Origin: UBA1275 sp038124025
GTDB lineage: Bacteria > Bacteroidota > Rhodothermia > Balneolales > Balneolaceae
Assembly (NCBI GenBank): GCA_038124025.1
Contig: JAYPBC010000020.1
Location: forward strand, 1 to 35,924
Reading direction: 5' to 3'
DNA length: 35,924 bases
Shown here: one piece after another, positions 32,686-35,924 of the stretch
Layout of the letters: every line of letters starts with the position of its first letter
Position numbering within the stretch: the stretch's first letter is position 1
Notes under the pieces: model-generated
Databases searched by the model: none
Told to the model about the DNA's origin: nothing
Seen by the model: only the letters and a program-made list of their open reading frames with translations
Made by a program: the position numbers and the translations under genes

Positions 32686-35600
32686 TTAAAAGCTAATTCT
32701 AATTCCATACCGCACGGCACGGGGGTTAAAGAAGGTGAAATAAGGCTGATTTGGCATATCGATGTATGCTTTTGTATCCAAAACCTCTTTGACATAATCA
32801 TTGTCTGCTGGATTAAATGTACCTGTGGCTTTGTCGTATTGATAGTAATCTTGAGACGCAGAATGCCAATAAAGCGGGCGTTCATTTGGATTAGCTACTG
32901 TCTCTAAGTTTACTACACTCACGATAGGGACAAATTCCACATCAAAATCTCGATAATCACCTGGCTTATCATTACCAACAATCGGTGGAGATGGATAACC
33001 GTTACCTATTTCATCTAGGATACCTTCAGGCAGGTGTAATGAACGCATGTAGTTTAACCTATCACCAGACAATACAAAACCTGGAGTGTATGGAGAGAAG
33101 TAACGATGATTTAGCACATTATTTACATCCACAAAGAGACTAGCCTGAACTCGGTCGGCAAGTTCCACATGCTTACTCAAGCGCAGATCAACGTTCCAGT
33201 AATCTTTCCATTGAACGTTGTTTACGATACCAGGAATAAATCCACCACCTGTCCAGCTCTCATACGCGCCCGATGTCCAACGGTATATGAAGTTGACATT
33301 CCACCCGCCAACTGGATAAAATCCAGCCAAATTGGGACCTAATTCTTGTGGCACAAGAAATTCTAAACTAACGTTAGCGTAAGGCTGTGGTACCGATGGA
33401 AACACATCATTTGCGGTGGTAGTACGCTCGTATTCACGTTGTTGCGCTGGATTTTCATAAGCACGAGCAAAACCAAATCGCCCACTTCTACTCACCTGAT
33501 AGGTGTAATTGGCAAAGCCTCTAACATAGCGCCCTTGTGATTTACGGAAAGTTAATTCTACACCTCTAATATCGGAGTATCTGTTTGCTTGATTTAAGCT
33601 ATAATTGACTGAAGCATCCCTATTCGTATATCGTACACTTAATGGTTGATCCGTAACGTCACGGTAAAAACCAGCAACTTTAATCAAATATTGATCGAAG
33701 AGTGATTGCTCATAACCAAGTTCATAGGCCACTGTTTTTGGTAAGGCTTGGTCAGGGTTAGCAAGCGAGGTAACTTGTTGCGATTCTGGATATACCCGTA
33801 TATAATACAGATCATCAGGAGTAGGTAGGCGATAGAAATGTCCGTAATTGAAATAGAATTTAGATACTTCTGTTATAGGAAAAGAAACACCAAGTCGTGG
33901 ACTCAATCGTACTACTCCATTGGGAGTAATCGTTTGAAGGGTGTCTATCATACCAGCATTACCAATTCCTAAGGAGGCATCATAATCTCTAAACGCGTAC
34001 CATTTCTGCCCCTGAACATAGTCCATTCGAAGACCAACATTAGCAATCATACCTTCAAATTCTAGTTTATCTTGGACATAAGCCGATAAACGCATAGGGC
34101 TCGTATCCCACTTGTTTACCAAATTTGAAGCAGTCAAAAACTGGTCTATCCTAGCGTTATTGGTTTTGTTGTCGATAAGCTGGAAATCAATACCTGCTTT
34201 AACCAAGTTCACTCGGTTTACCTGAGACGTAAAGTCGGCACGTACATTATACAAGGTATTTCGAGTCGTATCACGAGCATTACTAAAACCAAGTCCCATA
34301 TTCAATCCAGAACCGATAAATTGCTGAGAGAAACCGTAGTACCCAAACGGAGCTTCATTGGTAAATTCTCCATCAGCAAACTCAATATTTTGATCTAAAT
34401 TTCTTGAACGGCCAATCAAGCCATCAAATCGCTCGTGATTTACAATTGCTCGTACTTCATAAAATGAATTATCGCTTAGACTATGAGTAAAATGAAGCCC
34501 TCCAACAAATTGACGTTGTTCTAAGGGGTTGAAATAATCGCTTGAGAACATAATGGCTGGAGAACGTTCATTGAGCGTTACTGCACCAGCAATGCTCGAG
34601 GCACTTCCGCCAAATAAAGAGGCTGAAGCTCCTGTTCGACTGGCATTGGTGCCTGTACTGAATCGATAGGAACTCTCTACCGATAATTTCATTCCTGGAG
34701 CTAGATCGCTGGTCAGTTTTAGCAAGTGATAATTCATCTCATAGCGATCCCGACTAAGTGGGACAATGTACATTCTTTGTGTGGCTCTTGTGGAATAAGC
34801 GAAACGCAGATTACCCAGTGATTTACCAATGCCTGGGACTGGACCAGATATAGTTGCGTCTAATTCATAATCAGGCTCGGTTATTCCTAACTCTTTACGG
34901 TGTTGGAAGCGAAACAGGCGTTGAGCCGCGTAAGGTGTTAAATCATTCGTAGGATCATCATCAGCTAGTAATTCTTCAGATACTGCGTTCCAACCTCGAA
35001 ATTGAGGATATTGAATGCGCGTCCAATAATCCCATGCACCCTCTTCAAAGTTTTCCCCAGTGCCTGTAAATGCTACTTCTGGGTCTAGGTATGGTCGTAG
35101 AAATGGATTGGCCATAGGGTCATTAACATCTGGCCCAAAATGCTTGTCCTGTGGCGGGAGCATACGAAAGATAACATCCATACTGTAGTCATCTCGGTCA
35201 CCTTCTTTTGTAGTAACACTAATAAGTCCAGATTGGATATTACCATATTCTGCATTAAATCCACCTGTTTGTACTTGAACTGAATTAAGTGATGTAAACG
35301 AGATTTCTTGAGATGCCGAGTTGCTACGGGTCGATCGTTGTGATATACCATTGACTGAGAATTCCAAATCGGAAGAAGAACCCCCACGTACACTTGTACC
35401 CCTTATACCAGCACCCAGGCCTATCACTGAGGCCACATCAGTCACAGGCAAACTCGCAATTTCCTGTGCTTGAATAGAGGTTACTGAAGCTGAAACATCA
35501 GGCTTAACAACAGGCTGTTCTGCGGTAACTACGATCTCTTCCCCTTCTATAGTTTGCTCTAGTAGGGTAAAATCAACCTCTGTGGTCAAGTTTTCTGCGA

Positions 35601-35892
35601 CAGTTACATTTTCTATCACAATAGAGGCAAAACCGATGTACGTAGCGCGTAGGGAATAAATTCCTGGCTTCACATTCAGGATTTGGTAAAATCCGTCTTC
35701 TCCAGAAGAGGCCCCTTGAAGAGTTCCATCTATAATAATATTAACTCCGGGAAGTACTTCCCCGCGTGCATCCGTCACTGTTCCGTTTATTTTCCCGGAC
35801 TGGGCGTATAAATCACCAGAATAAAGGACAAATGAAAATATAAAGATGGAAAAGAATGCAGCAATAGACTTGAAAAGCTTGTTGGTTTCCAT
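32686..35892 (-). CDS. TonB-dependent outer-membrane receptor with carboxypeptidase-like N-terminal domain
   Basis: This 1068-residue protein has a signal peptide (about 1-31, core IAAFFSIFIFSFVLYSG, end LYAQ), a CarboxypepD_reg-like domain (about 33-115, GKINGTVTDARGEVLPGVNI), a plug domain (about 125-235, with GIRGTSVRGGSSSDLEFSVNG and GGFNAEYGNIQSGLISVTTK) and a 22-strand-type barrel to the C-terminal aromatic end RYGIRISF. Such receptors import large or scarce substrates using TonB-ExbBD energy. No SusD partner is encoded. The first gene downstream is an FnIII protein, then a PorV-like barrel, a lipoprotein and a T9SS propeller, all closely spaced, so this is the head of a five-gene operon. 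The start is ATG 35892, preceded by a weak AAAGAG. The promoter is outside or at the edge of the window. Substrate is unknown. Confidence 0.93.
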   Translation of the reverse strand: METNKLFKSIAAFFSIFIFSFVLYSGDLYAQSGKINGTVTDARGEVLPGVNIIIDGTLQGASSGEDGFYQILNVKPGIYSLRATYIGFASIVIENVTVAENLTTEVDFTLLEQTIEGEEIVVTAEQPVVKPDVSASVTSIQAQEIASLPVTDVASVIGLGAGIRGTSVRGGSSSDLEFSVNGISQRSTRSNSASQEISFTSLNSVQVQTGGFNAEYGNIQSGLISVTTKEGDRDDYSMDVIFRMLPPQDKHFGPDVNDPMANPFLRPYLDPEVAFTGTGENFEEGAWDYWTRIQYPQFRGWNAVSEELLADDDPTNDLTPYAAQRLFRFQHRKELGITEPDYELDATISGPVPGIGKSLGNLRFAYSTRATQRMYIVPLSRDRYEMNYHLLKLTSDLAPGMKLSVESSYRFSTGTNASRTGASASLFGGSASSIAGAVTLNERSPAIMFSSDYFNPLEQRQFVGGLHFTHSLSDNSFYEVRAIVNHERFDGLIGRSRNLDQNIEFADGEFTNEAPFGYYGFSQQFIGSGLNMGLGFSNARDTTRNTLYNVRADFTSQVNRVNLVKAGIDFQLIDNKTNNARIDQFLTASNLVNKWDTSPMRLSAYVQDKLEFEGMIANVGLRMDYVQGQKWYAFRDYDASLGIGNAGMIDTLQTITPNGVVRLSPRLGVSFPITEVSKFYFNYGHFYRLPTPDDLYYIRVYPESQQVTSLANPDQALPKTVAYELGYEQSLFDQYLIKVAGFYRDVTDQPLSVRYTNRDASVNYSLNQANRYSDIRGVELTFRKSQGRYVRGFANYTYQVSRSGRFGFARAYENPAQQREYERTTTANDVFPSVPQPYANVSLEFLVPQELGPNLAGFYPVGGWNVNFIYRWTSGAYESWTGGGFIPGIVNNVQWKDYWNVDLRLSKHVELADRVQASLFVDVNNVLNHRYFSPYTPGFVLSGDRLNYMRSLHLPEGILDEIGNGYPSPPIVGNDKPGDYRDFDVEFVPIVSVVNLETVANPNERPLYWHSASQDYYQYDKATGTFNPADNDYVKEVLDTKAYIDMPNQPYFTFFNPRAVRYGIRISF

Positions 35893-35924
35893 AAACTCTT
35901 TGTTAGACTTCTGTTGTTGTGGTT

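Noticed and set aside
1..35924. CRISPR arrays, tRNA or rRNA genes, insertion sequences and phage genes
   Set aside because: I looked on both strands and saw no regularly spaced repeats, no tRNA-like T-loop context and no transposase or integrase motifs.

Overview
The window looks like a chromosomal segment of an AT-rich, Gram-negative member of the Bacteroidota/Balneolota/Rhodothermota side of the tree. Four proteins carry a C-terminal type IX secretion (T9SS) sorting tail with the core YPNPFNP and a shared -TLIK ending, a style I associate with Balneolota, Rhodothermota and Ignavibacteriota. There is also a TonB-dependent receptor, a PorV/PorQ-like barrel, lipoproteins, and mostly start codons without a Shine-Dalgarno sequence. 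I saw no tRNA, rRNA, insertion sequence, integrase or CRISPR array. The species assignment is inference.

Layout. Bases 1-9105 hold unlinked genes: a DUF5916 outer-membrane protein (-), a serine-racemase-like PLP enzyme (+), a secreted GH3 beta-glucosidase (-), an MsbA-type ABC exporter (-) and an orphan lipoprotein (+). A gene-free stretch of about 575 bp follows. Bases 9681-16560 (+) are a probable operon: T9SS-exported phosphodiester glycosidase, AmpG-like permease, beta-propeller protein, T9SS-exported N-acetylmuramoyl-L-alanine amidase. Converging on it is a minus-strand pair, namZ (GH171 exo-N-acetylmuramidase) then a second amidase (16626-19784). Divergent from namZ is a plus-strand pair, nagZ then nagX (19965-22234). 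A second minus-strand operon (26585-22346) encodes a GHL10/DUF187 glycosidase with a T9SS tail, a Tat-targeted metallophosphoesterase and a second phosphodiester glycosidase. Bases 26669-35892 (-) are a five-gene outer-membrane operon: TonB receptor, FnIII protein, PorV-like barrel, IPT lipoprotein, T9SS beta-propeller. It ends in a clear intrinsic terminator.

How the genes may work together. The central 17 kb reads as a cell-wall scavenging locus. Surface amidase and GHL10 enzymes would strip and cut peptidoglycan. Exported NamZ and the second amidase would trim fragments. The AmpG-like permease would import them, and NagZ, which has no signal peptide, would act in the cytoplasm. The unusual part is two NAGPA-type phosphodiester glycosidases plus a phosphoesterase in the same locus. 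These suggest that the target also carries sugar-phosphodiester linkages, such as teichoic acids or phosphoglycan capsules. No MurNAc kinase, MurNAc-6-P etherase or regulator lies in the window.
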